From contig NC_031781.1 of assembly GCF_001522545.3 (NCBI RefSeq), positions 7,441,551-7,505,550 of the forward strand: DNA of 64,000 nt. Direction: 5' to 3'. A program made the position numbers and the translations under genes. This DNA is from Parus major (lineage: Eukaryota; Chordata; Aves; Passeriformes; Paridae). Within the stretch, counting starts at the first letter, position 1. Every line of letters starts with the position of its first letter. The notes below the pieces were generated by a model. The model searched no databases. It worked only from the letters and a program-made list of their open reading frames with translations, and was not told where the DNA came from. Of this stretch, positions 13,998-29,000 are shown one piece after another.

Positions 13998-14018
13998 TGA
14001 GTCAGTCACTGTGACTCA
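13998..14018. promoter_or_regulatory. Paired inverted AP-1-like sites
   Basis: TGAGTCA (13998-14004) and TGACTCA (14012-14018) are both perfect AP-1 heptamers, separated by 7 bases, and form an almost perfect 21-base palindrome. This is a motif match only; activity cannot be judged from sequence. Confidence 0.4.
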
Positions 14019-17000
14019 TTCCCCTGAATGCTGCTGTTCTGTCCCCTCACAATTAAAAAAAATAAATTAAGAAATCCCCCTTCCCCACTGCCCCAGCCAC
14101 CTTTCCTGAGGATAGGGTGACCTAACTCTCTTCGCAGCAGCTCTGGAAATGCAAAAGGCTCTGGGACTCCTTTAACAAAGCCTCTGACTGATTTAAGAGG
14201 CGATTCTTATTTATTATACTTTCTAGTAATTCATTTTTCATTGTTTGGGAGGTTCAGGAGGCTTTGTGTTACCTTTAAAGAAAGTGCTGACAAGCTACCA
14301 CAAGTGTAAGGAGAGAGGCCACACAAGAGGAGGAAGCGAAGCCCAGCGCTAATGGCTGTTTGCTCGGATATGGATGGTATTCTTCAGTCACTCCATATTT
14401 ATTCAGGAGCTCAAGGAATATTACACTTGTGGCAGCCAGTCAGGGACTGCACCATTTTGTAAACTGGTTCACTCATTCATGTCAAGTGCTGAAATGCAAT
14501 GAATGCCTGGTTTGGGATGTGACTGGGAGGGCAGGGAGCTCTCCCAGCGCAGTGCCCAGCGGTGTCTGGCTGCTGCAGCACAGCTGGCTGGGCTGTGAGC
14601 CGTGCTAGGCACTGCCTGCTGCTCCCGCCCAGCCCAGCACCGCTGCCTTGGCTCTGCTCTCACACACCCCAGCTCCTCTCTTCCCACCTGGACATAGGAA
14701 GCTGAGCCCAGGTTTCCTCTCTGTTTACTTATTTCTCCTGTCTTCTGCTTTTAGATAGATGAAATTTATTGGCTTTCTAGGATCAAGAATTTAAAATATT
14801 GAGAATGATCCCATCTCAGGGTATCTTCATAAGCAGCCTCCCTGTGAGATAGCAGTTGTTCTGTCAACAGCAAAGCCAGCAAAGCCTGCTTTCCTGAGAA
14901 TTTGTGCCTGACACTGAACTGCTGCGTGGACACGCTGCTATCTGAAACAAGAGATTAACGTTCACTGCAACCTGTTCCCTGGTAGGGACCCAAGTTAAAT
15001 CCCTTTTCTCTGCTAGGTTATTTTTACAAAGTAAATAAAATGGAAGCTATTTTAGAATTCTCCTCTTTTGCACATTTTGGGTTAAGCATGACTGGATGAG
15101 GAAGGAAGCAAACTGACAGCCAAAAATCCCCTTCAAGAACGAGCATTAAATACTACGTAGACCAAAGGTGGGGAAATCTAATCATATCTACTGCTGGTAA
15201 GAAACAAACAGAATAATTTTTCAATGACTAGTATTAACCAATTAATAAACTATGTGAAGTATTTGTAAGATTCAGAAAAGAAAGAAAAAGAAGAAAAAGA
15301 AGCCGTGTAAAAATACAGAATTATTCAGTAATACAGTATACCTCATGCACTCTAAAGTAGATATAATGAGAATAGTGATATTTTCTCACTTCTTTTATAC
15401 TATTTCTACATTTCATCACTAGCTAATTCTAAGAAACATTTTTATTTCCTTTCAACTCTGCATTCCATAGAGATAACTTTATAAAACAAATTTTCCAATC
15501 CCAAGCCCCACAGTTTCCTATGCTCAGTTACTGTACACATACATCTGGATTATGCACAAAAAAAATAAAAGCAGACAAACTGCACATATTTGAAAGACTA
15601 AAGAAAAATTACTTTCAAGCCAATAGCTGAGTACTTTGAGGAAGATGGAGGGAGGGGAGAACAAGGAAAATGAAAAGACTGAGTCAGTTTTAGAGCTCCT
15701 GCTTCTAGAGATATTGTTATATGGAGCAGCCTGACACCAAGGTGCTCTTTCAGCAACAAAGATACCCACATTCACAGCTCTCTTTGATGGCCGTGCACAG
15801 AGCTGAAGTTATTTTATTTTTTAATCAAATCTGCAGCTTGATTACCAGCCAGTCAGATTGAAACTATTGGCCTAAGTAACAGAGCTCCCTCTAATGGCGT
15901 TTCTATAGTTATACTGATTTATAGTACATTGTATTTATGTTCTTTCTGCTTGTTGCTAGTAAACTTTACTTCAAACTCAGGACTGCCTTTGTTGGATATA
16001 TTTGGTTTTTATTCATTCCCGTCTGGTACTACAGCTTTTCTTTTTGAGACAGGAGCAGTTCATTGCAATGGAATCTGAATTTCAAAGCAAGCTTGTGCAG
16101 AAGAGGATTATTATTATGTATTAAGCTACCCAAAAAGGGAGCAAAACCATTAGCATCTGGGTAGTATTTTATAAGCTTTTTCCCCTGTTGCAAATACTTG
16201 TTCCTTGCTTGGAAAAAGCATACATTAAGAAAGATAGTAATACTTTCTTTGCATGTTTGGATGGTTTTTATTATTTTCTCATCCTGGCATCCCACCATGG
16301 GAGAGGCTGCTGCTGTCTTTGGAACACTGCATGGCATATAATTGTTGAGGTGGCTTGAAGATAATTCAGGATTCAAAGAGTAAATCTGAGGAAAAAATTT
16401 TAAGCACTTAACAAACATAAAAGACAATATGAAAGACTTGCTAATGCAGAACATTTGTTCATTCACTTGCTTTTCATCTAGAAATTGGACAAAGCCAGAT
16501 TTATTTCAGATAACACTCCCTGACCCATTCCACTTGTTTCAAGTGTTGCAAGACACAAAGGCAAACTACTCCTAATTTTCATCCAAATAAACAAAGCTAC
16601 AACAAAAAATCTGTTTGTTTTACTCCCAAAGCACTCCAATTTTGCCCAGAAGAGTTCTGAATATTCCAGTTAGACCACAAGTATAAATACTTTACAGTAT
16701 CTCATTTTTCCCTTGATTTGTGCACATCACCAAGCTTAGTAAATCAGCAAAATTCCTGCTCCTCAGTGAAGGAGTAAGTGTAACATGGAAGGGATATTGC
16801 CAATATGAAATAAGAGGTATTGACGTGGTCCTGTAAAGAAGTCAGCACCATAAATTCACTCTTTAGTACCAGTATGAAATTCATACACACATCTTAAACA
16901 AAACAGAACCGGACAGCAACTTTACTGTGCCATGTTGAAAGAAGAATAAAGGCAAGACCATCTGTCCAAGAAAAATTAAAAAATAAGAGCAGGAGCGAAG

Positions 17001-20000
17001 GGAACAGAAGCTATTGGAAAGGAACCTGGTTTTGCAGAACTGTAACTATGCACAGCTATGTTTATACTTATTTTGTGCTTTATAAAAAATTATGAGTATA
17101 CACCACATTGGTTTAAGAAAAAAGAGCAGCAGAAGTACTAAGAGAAATAAAACACACCCTTGGCAAAGTATCTTGGTCTGTCTCCCCAGGGAGAAAAGCA
17201 TTTTTAGTGGTCAGGCAAAAAGGAAAGCGGGGATTCATTATTATTACTTTTGTACAACTACGTTCTACATGCAAAAGGCAAGAATACACAGAGGGCACTT
17301 ATTTTTACTTTCCCATGTACTTAATTGGTAGCACAACTGTAAATAACTCATGTTGTTTCTGCCTGGTACCTGCCTATAAAAGACTTGGCCAGTAATCACC
17401 TCCTTTTTTAAGTTTTGGGAGTTTTTAAGCTGGTGTTGTTGAATATCCGTGTCTTCAAAAAATCATCTCACAAGTTCAAAACCCTGGAAAACAAGAGCCA
17501 ACAGAGGCATTGTTCAGCAGCTGGGGCACTGCAGGTGGAGAGGGTTCAGGTCCCACTCAGGTCACAGTAATGGGTGGCAGTGGGTGGCACTGGCAGTGGC
17601 TTATTTTTATCCTAAGCTACCATCGTATTTGTGTTGGAAAAAATGCCTATTTGTGGCTTTAAAATTATGGAATGGACTTAATTAAACTGTAAAACATTAA
17701 ACAACAGTTGGAAAGATTATATCCTTATGGGGAAAAAAAAAAAGGGGGAAAAAAAAAGAGAATAAATCAAGTTCTTTAGTGACTTGGAGAAAATAAACAA
17801 AGTGGTTGTAAAAATAAACCAAAAATTTTCAGTCCCATCTACCACCTGCTTAGTGGAGAAAGCAAGGAAGCAAGGTGAGTTTGTCTTTTTAGAGAAAAGT
17901 TTCTTCAAGGAAAAAAAAAGAAAAAGCTGATGTATAGATGCATGTCCTTGAGAAAGAATACTGGCTCCTTTCTCTTTTTTTTCCTCTTCTTCTTCTTCCC
18001 CTCTCCCCTGATGTCACTGTCAGCTAAGAGCTGAACACTCCAAAGGGTTCAAATGTTTTTCCAAAGCTGAAGAAACATGGTCAAATGTGGAGCATTACAA
18101 CATTACCACTCTAATTTATCAAAAGTTTGGAATGTTTCTCAATATGTGTGAGTGGGAAGGCAGAAAAAGGCATTTTTGACATGTAAAATCATGACTGGAG
18201 AACTTTATACAAAGTGTGGGCAAGAAAGGAGAGCAAAGGAAAAAAAAGCAGAAAACAATAAAAGCAGAAAAAAATGTGGTGGAGAAACGAATTCACAAGC
18301 ATATCTGACATTAATTTTTTACAAAATAAAAACCTGTCATAAATTGTAAAGATTTCCTGCATAATAATTGAAAGAAAAAATCAGATGAAGTCTGACATAG
18401 GACAAAAAAATGTGTTTCTACCAGCTGTCATGAAAATATTGCACAATGACTGGCAGAAAACTAACCCTCAGCGGTTTTGGGGTCTTTTTCTGGTGGTTTG
18501 GGTTGGGTTTTTTTTGTTGTTTTTTTTAAGTATAATCAATGCATCAGAAAAGCTAAACTGGAAAAAGAAGTTACCACTTTGTATTTAACTTTCAAACAAG
18601 CAAAAGCCTGATTCTTCTCTTACTCTGTGCAGTGCAAAACAACTGCAGACAATGTCATCCTGAGAGATGAGTTCAACAAGGCTCCAGCTCACAGCCACTG
18701 CTCCACTGGCTCAGGGAAATTCTCCATCAGGGCTGCAGAGAAAATCAGGGACAATCTTAACTTCTGGAGTAGATAGAAACTGTCAGTAAAAAAATTAAAG
18801 TCCTTGGTCTTTAGTGGACTCTTGGAACTGAGTAAATCACAGAGATTGACCAGGAATGTGAGGACAAAGGCTGTCAAATAGATAGGCTGGGACTGTGTAA
18901 CACCTTAAAAACAAGAAAAGCAATTTCAAAACCAGTATGGTATTTGACTGGCAGCCAATACATTTTCAAAATAAATCGAATGTGCTCCTGTCATCTCCTT
19001 TTCATAAGAAAACTGGCAGCCACATTCTGTGCTAGTTGGAGTTTATGTAAAGTCCCCGGTTCCCTTAACATAGTGAAAACCCAGCCTGCACTACAAGTAT
19101 TTGCACTGTTCATCTAAACCATACTTGCATCCTCAAACACTACTCTGTTTTCCCATGATTCTTCATCATATTGCATTCATGAAGAGCCTTTAAAAAGTGA
19201 GATTGTACTGATAAAAAATCTTTAAAAAAAATTTCCTTGCAATGAGTGCTCTCAGGAACATCATAAACAGAAGATTGATTCTGTATCTATAATTGAATGG
19301 TAATTGCTTTTTCCAAGCATGATGTATTAGTATTGAGAGTTGATATTTACTGAACAGAAACAAAATAATTCAGTATCAGTTGAATTATGAGTAACAACTG
19401 AGTAATTTCCAAAGATTAAGCAGAGTGGGAACTGGCAACAAGCTGTGGGAGGAGCAGGAAAGCAAAGGTACGGCTAATCATTGAAAGGGAGGGAAAGATG
19501 CATACAAGAATGGTGCAATAAAACCACCTTTAGGAAGCAATGAAGCAATCAGCCAAAACAGATAATGAAGGGGCTTGCCATGACACACAGCAATCAGCAA
19601 CAACCAAGGCTGCAAGTGGAGAAATCGTCACATTGCTTTACACAAGCTGAAAAATCCAAATGACATAAGTTCAATTTGATTTTTAAAAATTCAGTTATAT
19701 ACAAAAGTCCAGATTCTTAATATCAGACTCTTGATTATAATTTGAGGAAGATTCCATTAGAAGCAGCCAAGACCAATATAGCAGCAGAATATTAAGTGAG
19801 AGAAGAAATACAATAGATAGAGTGTGTTGTCATAAATGTCTTTATAAGGGCAAAGAGCAAGTGATTGCTGGGTAAATACTAGAACCACTTTTATTTAAAA
19901 TCTTTATTAATATCTCTAAGAGGAAGCACACAGCACGCTAACTAAATATGCATGACACATTAATTAGGAAGTTCTGCAAATATCAGGACCCAGAAATGTT

Positions 20001-23000
20001 TAAAACCCCAGAAAGAAACAAACAAATAAAGTACCACCCAACAAATATATGCTAATATCCTGGAAAAAGAGATGGTCAAATTCTGCATTGAAATTGGAGA
20101 TCTAGTGGCTTTTACAATATGTGCTGAAGGCAAATTAAGTGTGCAACACTTGCTTCACATGATGTGACACTGGGAGAAACCATCCTGAATATTTTCTATT
20201 TTGTGTGTCTCCTTTGAGACAGGGAAAGAAATTCAAGCTCCTCTGTGGCAAGGTTAGTTCTTTGCAATGATGCAGCAAGACAAGAATGCCGCATTTGGCT
20301 CACATTTATCTAGATAAGCAGGTGAATTATTATGCTCTCTCCTCTCTAATTCCTATAGCTTACATCTTTCCCCACTTTTAAATCAGAAGGACCCTCCCAC
20401 CTATCCCAAATATGAATTCTAATTAAAAAAGAGATCGCAATGCAGGTTGATTGCTGTGTTTTACAAGTTATTTGTCTAAATTACGTGGCCTATGTATGAA
20501 TAATTACTCCTTATCATTCAGTTTGCTCTCTATAAAGATAGCTGAAAGCTAATTAGAAGCTGTTCAGTGGTTAGCCAGCACTGTCTTTGATCACTCCTTG
20601 CTTTTAAAGTTTGTGCCTGTGTCCATATTGCATTCCCAAGATGTTTCCATTTACCATCAGGAAAGCAGACAAAATTAGGTCACATCACAGGAAAGGAGTG
20701 TTGAGAGGATGAGTAAAAATCAGTACCAAAAAAAGGGTAGTTATATTTTATCTTACAAGTTTGAAAAAAACCCAAAACACAAATTAGGTACTTTAAGACT
20801 TTTAGTAAAGAAAGGGAATTTGTACAGTCCTTCCAACGTGCCTGTGATCAAAACCACATCGTGGCAGCCAAATATCTAGTGCTCATTGCTCATTGCTTCA
20901 ATAGCTCCTTGTTAATTCACTTAACTCAAATATTGGAAGTTATGTTTGGGAAGCCCCACTCAAAATTTACATGGCCAACTGACTCAGAAACGTCCCCCTG
21001 CTTCCATTAACTCTTTTTATATCTTCCTTTCGAAGCCTCATCACTCATGGAAAATGAGTCACTTGTGGCAGTTTCTGATTTTGACAGGAACACCACAGGA
21101 AGGACAATGCCCTCATGGGCAGGGTGGGCAGAGGGCAGTTCCTGTAGCACTCTCCAAAGCTCTTGTGGATGCTCCTGTATTCAATATCACAGCAGAGGAA
21201 GCTGTCAGGATGGACTCCACACCACTGGCCCTTTGATACCTGATTATGCAGCAGGCTTGCCAGCAAGCTTGCTGAATAGGCTTTAAAATATCTTATATGG
21301 CTCAGTGGCCTCATAATCCCCATTATACGAGACCTGGAACATCTCTTTTGGAATTCACCTCTGCTTTGCTCAGAGTAAGCCTAACTGTCTTCAATCTGAG
21401 CAGAACATATTGATCCCATTTGATTCTACAATACATCTGCTGCCATTACAGCTTTTACTGGGAGGAAGCTTCTCTATAAAGGGCAGCCTGCTGCCTGCCC
21501 AGCATTTATCAATACTTATCTTCAGGGAAAAGGAGCTCATTAGCAATGGGCTGTGTGGAAGGTCTGGGAACAGGGAAACTGCATAACAAATGACAACCCA
21601 TAAATTAGAAAGTAAAACATGCTGGAGCAGTGGAGGACAAATTTGACATCACAGCAATGTCCCTGTTCATGCCTGGGAGTAAAGGAGGTCTGTGCTGCAT
21701 CTGAAGTTTGTTTAACAGAGTAAACAGTAAGTACTTCTCTTGCATTTGTCTTGAAGAATTAGCAGTGTGGTTAGAAATTGCCCTTCTGGGAAAAGCTTTA
21801 CATTTTATGTTCCACATCTTCTTGGGAATTGTTGGCACCTCTGTCTAAATCTTATCAGTAGGTTTTACCAGCTATCTTCTTCCTCACTCCAATTAGCATA
21901 GAAAGAGAAGAGCATTTGTTTTTTTCTTTGGGGGCTGAACAAGGTGAGAGGAGCAGCAGATACTGGATACATTACTGGAATTTTTAGACCCATAATTGCA
22001 TGCAATATACCCTACAGCACAGCTTTTGTGTTCCTGGTGCTCTCCAGTCTCAGAGGTCCTCTACAACCAGGAGTATGGTAAGCAGAGATGTGTATTTTAA
22101 ATGGTGAGAGTGGCTGTTCTAAGTTTGCAACAGAAACTTGCTCACTTCCTTAAGACAAGACCCAAGCTTTTCATACAAGGGTGTCAGTACTGCATTAGAT
22201 GAAAGGTACACCCAGCTCTGTGGTGCCTCTGACAGCAGCCCTGGCAGCCAAGGAGAGGGTTCATCTGAACTGAAGATACACCTAAAGACAAGTGTCAGTG
22301 ACACCCCCTCCAACATTTGTCCTCCAAACTTCCAGTCATAAGGGTATCCAGAGCTGGGGGCTTCACCTGCACCACAGGTTTTAACAGTCCCCAAAGGACT
22401 AATTCTCTAAATGTACTAGTTCCTTTTTTATCTGTTACACTTTCAAAAACACAGGCTCAAGGGTCATTCCTTCCTCCCCATCAGCTCACAGAGAAGAGAG
22501 AGGCAGTCAGACCATGCAGTCACTCGTCTCTCGCTGCTTGGCTGCACCTCTTTCGGAAATTTCTTATGATTGCTGAGGTGACACTGGAGAGAGGGGTAAG
22601 CAGGACTTCTGTTTTCATCATGTGTAAAAACAAACTTCCAACACCACCTAAGCAGTCTGGCAGTAAGTGGAATTGTATCCATTTTTGCATCCTGTGTGGC
22701 ATATGGGTATGGTAGATGTGAAAACACTGGTGCTTCAGAACAGGGTTTGATCCATGAAAGAACAGATTCCTCACAGACTGGCTCTGCTACAAAAAATTAA
22801 GCGGAGTCTTTCTCTAAGAGATTAGAAGGTGTTGAAAACAAGTTTGCTGGTCTGTAAATTAGCTGTGCTGGATATGTTGGCATGTTTAAGATGTTGTTCA
22901 AGGAAAATAAAGTGCTACAATACAAGATAGACAAAGTAGATAATGAGGCCAGCAACAGGATTTCTAAGAATAGATTTGGGTGTCTGAAAACCAAAACAGG

Positions 23001-26000
23001 GGAAAGGGATGTTTGCTCTGCACAGTGGCCTGGGAGAGGACTGGGTGCTGGTTTCTTTGATCTCTGCCAGAGGAGCACCATGCAAAAAGCAATATATTCT
23101 GTAGGAGTTGGTGGCCCAGCATAGGGGGCCCTTCCACACCAATGGGAAGATCCCAGAGATTGGACTGTCTCAAAGGTGGCTCAAGGCTGGGAATTAACTC
23201 CCCCATCTGCTCACCACTTCTGCTCCCAGGGTGAAACATGGCTTTTCAACCTTGTCTTCTCTAACAATTGCCCATAAATTGTCAAAAAGCTGCCATGGGG
23301 CAGCCCATTACCTTTGGGACAGGGTGAGACTCTCCAGGGGCTGCTGTGATTCATGCATGGGTGGAAAGCTCCACAAAGAGACAAGTGAGCCTCATTCATG
23401 TGCTCTGATGTTCTATGAAACTGACTCTCCTTCTCACTGAACACAGCAGCTAGTTGTTCATTTCACATAGTAATTTCTCATTTCAGTCAAGTCAAACACT
23501 CACCTAGAACTAGCTCTGAAGTCCTTTTCTGAAAACATTTCTCTCAGACAAATTTAGCAACCGGATTACAATAACCAAAGTGAGAAGAAATTCTCAAAAT
23601 CTGTTTTCTTTTGCACTCATGTCCCTCTGATATCAGCCTGCCTATTTTTCTCAAGTACTATAGCTACTGACTATTTTTTAATTTAAGGTTACTATTCTGA
23701 CACCTCTTGAGTTGCATCTGAGAGTAAATATGCACAAATTTCTACTCTGAATCCTTTTTTTACTTCTAGTTTGCTGTTTCTCCTCTCTTTCCTCTGACCA
23801 CACAATTGGGACCTAGTTCAGAAAGAATCTTCAGCATCTCTGGCTCATGGACCTCAGAGAAGCAGCTGTTTAAATTGCCCACATGGTTCCTGACTAGAGG
23901 CCAGATAAAATGCATGTTTAAGTCTTTCTAGGTCCGGCTGTTACAGTTAACAGAGGCACCGTGCAAAGCCTTAGCGAGGCAGCCTGTGGGAATAGGGACC
24001 ACTCACCTCTGTTACGGTGCTAAAAGCACTGCGTTTCTAATCCTGATGTGCTTTAATGTTGCATAAACAGAGACCTCTCAGTGCCTGGAGAACAAGAGAA
24101 GTTTTGGTGCATACAGCAACTGCTCTACATTTACAGCCCCAATTCAGCTTGTTTAGATATCCACAAGTTGCATGCGAATAGGTTTGTTCCCATTCCCCTG
24201 CCGCATTCTTGTCCCTTCTGCCACTGAATGCTGCAGCAGTGGATGACAAACAACTCCCCACATTAAAGGCAAGCTAAAGGTCATTCTGTTGCTTCGTTCT
24301 GAAAGCACAGCTACTCCACTTCATCTGCTGCAAGAGAAGACACAGTCCTCTTCTCAAGGATTGTGAGCTGAATCTGAATTATTTAGATACAGAGGGTGAG
24401 AGGTGGGGGCATCATCTTGCAAATGCCTGGGGAACCAGATCCATCCCCTAAACCTGGAGCCCAGCTGCCCTGGTGCCAGCACAGTGATCCACAGGCACCA
24501 GTGCCAGGCCTGGGGATGGCAGAGATGTTTTTTAAATCTCAGGAATTACTTCAGGAGGAAGGTATGGAGGGAGTGTTCAAAATTCAGAAACATCGACTTT
24601 GATGTTGCATGCTTTTCCCCTGTCATTCAAACACATGTTTTTTTGTTTAAGGATGATTAATATATTTTTAATGTTTTTCCTAACTGAAGGGAAACCTGTG
24701 CTATATATTAAGTGAGTCTAGAAAAACACCCCAAAAGCTGAGCTGGCATAAGTGGGTAGCCTGTGTGTGATGTTTATTATGATTTTTCCTTAAGATCTTT
24801 GTCTTCTCATTTTTCACTGTTTCTTTTTGCATTTGTCACTGCCCTGTTTGAGGCATCGTGTCTTCACTCCCATATTACTCCAACCTCCCATATCAGTCAA
24901 CCCAAAACACCCTCTGAGAAAGCTTTGGCAAGTACAAGAATGAGCCAAGCTCCAGGCAGAGCTTTGCAGAATTTACATAGCAGTAACTTACTGCCACTGC
25001 AGCTTGACTGGCCAAAAATCTGGGTTTGCTGGTGCAGGTTTCAGGGTGTCTGGATTAGGGAACAGTCTGGATGGTTCACACCTGGCTGTAGCAGACCCAA
25101 AGCTGCTGCTCTGGCAGGAGAAGAGGAGGTTTCCCGCAGCAAATCTGGTCCAGGGCTCATCTCCCCCTGCCTGTCTGAGCCCCTGTGCCAGGTAAGCCCT
25201 CACCTCCCCTCCACCTCCTGTGCATGGAAAGGTCATGTCAGGGTCTAACCCTGGGTTCAGGCAGGTACACCAAGTCCCACTGAAGGCAGGAGGGTTATTT
25301 GGTCTCCCATGATGACATTTTGCATTTTCAGATGAAGGTGATGCTTGGCACAAGAAAAAAACCCAGCAGAAGTTTGTCAGTAAACACGCAAAGTAAATCA
25401 TTCTGGAGCTGGTGTCACACTTGTTAAGCACTGGAAGTGGGAGAGGTACCAGGTTTAGCAGCAATAGCTAGATCTGAGTTCAAGCTTTACACATCAGATG
25501 CAACAGCTGCTTAAATGCCCAGAAAAAAATGACTGCTCCACTGGCATGTGGCACAAGCTGTAACATTTATCAAAGAAATAAACAGTACTCAATGAGGTCC
25601 TCAAATCCATTCATTTCTATTCCTATCCTTTTCACCTTGCAGATAAGACAAAAAACCTCATTATATTTTACTTTCCTAAGTTTTATGGCTCTGACATATA
25701 CTCAGAATGATTGCCTCTGCTGCTGTTAACTACCTGCCAGCACTCTTATTAGAGTTCATTTAGGAATAATCTATTACCAAAAAGGAAAGGTCCAAGTTTC
25801 AAGGATGGATTATTTAAATCACAGCATGCCATTCTGCAGCAACAGGAAGACAGCCAGTTCCCCCCACCAGCACCTTTCAGAGCTGCTCAGTGGGGGAAGA
25901 GGCAGCCCTTGGGAAGGTGGATTGAATTTCCAGATGGAAAACTAATGGCAGAAAACTCAGGTCACCGCAGCTCTGGACAAGTGCAAAAGAGCAATATTTC

Positions 26001-29000
26001 ACTCTAGCATGAAGAGCTGCATAAAAAGAATATACATTCTGCACGCTCCCTTAAAAACTTTTTCCAGATAAATGGAATATTTAAGAAAACATGTGCCATG
26101 CAATTTTATTTGCATATGGAGCATTCTTATTTGCATTTATAAAATAGAAGTAAAAGTCAAGATACAAACGTAGGCAGAATACAAAGTACAAGGCTACTCT
26201 GTGGTAATAATGCAGATACCCATTTTTATTTTCTTTGATTTAAAAAAAAAACTACAAACTTAAATGTATACTTGAATGAAAATTTAACAAATATTATTTA
26301 TATTACTATCCAAGTACCTTTAATGGTTCACTTAAAATATTTCTCATCTAGATTATGTTTTATAATGTATAAAAGTGTAAATATTTTTAGGAGGAAAAAA
26401 ACTAACAAAAAAAAATCTATTGCAATAAGAGGGAAAAAAATCGAGTCATGTTGACTGACACACAAAAGGTAGTCTTTGTTAATGTTATATTCATTACCTT
26501 ACAAAATGTTTTACAGGAAGTGTAGTAAATCCACCACAGATGTGATAAAGATTAAAACCTCTTTTAAAGCAAATCTTTCAATTTAAAATAACCTAAAAGG
26601 TATGTGCAACATTTCTCAGCAATTTTCCAAATAAATAGCTGATGAAACAAACTCAATATTAAACTGAAGCATTTCATAAATTCTATGTAAATACAGTCCT
26701 TTAAATCAGGATGAAAATCACAAACCCCCTATTTTTCCCTTCATCTCCTAGAGATATTAAAAAGCACTTAAAAGGTGATTTGGAATGGCAGCCCATTTGC
26801 TCCAGCACTGGGCTACCACCACGACACACAAACCCACTCACAGTGCAACACACTACAAGGAAAATATAAGTACTTCATTTCCCTTAGAGCACTAGTTAAA
26901 TTTAGAAAAATTATTTTTTAAATATAAGTATCTAAATTAAGAGGAAACTATTTGATAAAATTAAGGAAGGAAATGTTACAATTTTTATCCATATTTCATT
27001 TTGTGATTTTAATAGACCATCTTTAGGTGGACCAGGATTAAATATTTGCATTCAGCACACCTGGAAATGCTCCAGCTGGGTCTTGTCAACCCAAACACCA
27101 CAAATGGTTTGCAAAATTCTGATTACTAAATGCATATTAAAGCAGCATTAACATTTTCCCCTAAAGATTTATATAACAGTGCAGTGGAGTTAAATAAGGC
27201 TTTAAAAATAAAGAATCAAACCGGCCACTTCATCATGGTAATGTCGTATTTCATTCTTCTCCTATGAATGTCCCCACCCTGCAATATTTGATGAGGGTTT
27301 CTACAATTCTCCTGTACATTTAACAAACATTTTAAAGCAGTTAGTAAAGGAGTTTTAGATTTAGACCAGCAGTTTAGACCAACAACAGACAGAGAGAAGA
27401 AAACACACAGATATATTTTGCTTTGTAAGACATGGTATAACCTGACCAGTGTGTACCACTCCCACACACAAGAGTTACAGGAGAATACCAAAAAGCTGGA
27501 ATGGTGCAGCTGAAGAGCAAAAACACCCTTGGGACTCAAACCTGCAAACATTTTTTTCCCATGATTAACTATTCTGCCATGAGGAACTTCATTTGAATCA
27601 TTAAGAGTACTCAAAGTACCTAAGTTAAATACATACATAAGTATTTACAGGCTTGGACTTTGATGTGACCCAAGGAAACAGCAAAGAAACTTAGCCCCTA
27701 TTATTTTTTTTTCCTCAACCTAGCTGATTCCCATCACTAACAGAAAGGATTTGCTCAGGAAAAAAAGACCAGTCATTGGGTGGAAGCTTTCCCTGGGGTC
27801 ACAAAATTTTAAATCAGATTTTTAATTTGAAGAAAAAACTATCTCTCTTCCAACAAAAGCAGCATAAAGAGAACACATGTGCGGATTGGAACCCATAAAA
27901 CAACCATATATAACATTAAATATTTGCTTATCTTCTTATGTTAGCTTGGCAAGTATTAAATTTGCTACTCATGACTACTGCTGACATTCCAAGCTCATGC
28001 CAAGAAATGTATTTACTACCACACACTGCCATCTTTTATAGAACATAACATATGTATGTTTATATGCGTATACATATATGCATACACAGTCAAAAAAGAG
28101 CAGTGTCATAAACAATAAATCAAGCAAAAGTAATATTTAACCCACACACCCCAAACTTGCTAATAAACACATGCAAAGTATAGACAAAACCTATGCTAGA
28201 CTTTCATCATGATATAATTGCTATTTCAGATCAAACTGAGAAAATTAACATGCCAGCCAAACTAACATGAAGTAGGCTAATTTGGCCAAAACATTCCATT
28301 TCTCACTTTCATTCTGCAATAAAAATATTACTGAAAAATTCCAATTATGTAAATAAGGCAAGAATAAATAAAGTGTTAAAAATATAAATCGGTTCCAATA
28401 GAAGAGGAACACACCAGGGCATGAACTCTGCTTCTCAGTCAGGGTAATTCTCTGCTGAGAAAAAGAGTGCACAGATCAGGGGATGCCAAAAAGAGCACAG
28501 TGCCCCAAATCCCACATGGTGTGTTACAAGGAAGAGCATCCTTTCTTTTCTTAAAATAAAGCAGTGCAGTAAATATCTAAACCTAAATGCTCAAGATTTT
28601 TTCCCCATGGATGACATACATAATTTGATACGTTATATCATACATTTCCTTTAAATTCCAGTATTTGAATTAAGTCAGTTGTAATTAGCTATTTCTCCAC
28701 AGGAGCTCAAACAGACATCAGACCTTTCACTCATCTACGACTGTGCTACTTTCTAAAAGCATTTACCAAGAACCAAGCATGCTTCCAAAAATCTCTCTGA
28801 TGCCCCATGTCTCCAAAAGAACAGGGCACCAGCCTAAGCGGTGCCCAGGGCACGACAGCCGTGGCATGGACTCGGGCAGAGCCCAGGCCCTGGCAGATAT
28901 TTGCATTCTCTGCTGCTCAGGACGTGAGATGTGGTCAGTGCTGAGCTCAAGAGCCAGGATTTACCTTTCACTTCTGCATCAGGGCTTGAGAGGGCTCTGT

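Noticed and set aside
16029..16466. 145-codon minus-strand open frame
   Set aside because: Resembles random AT-rich translation; no domain, homologue or splice signals recognised.
27216..27638. 140-codon minus-strand open frame
   Set aside because: No recognisable protein family and no supporting exon structure.
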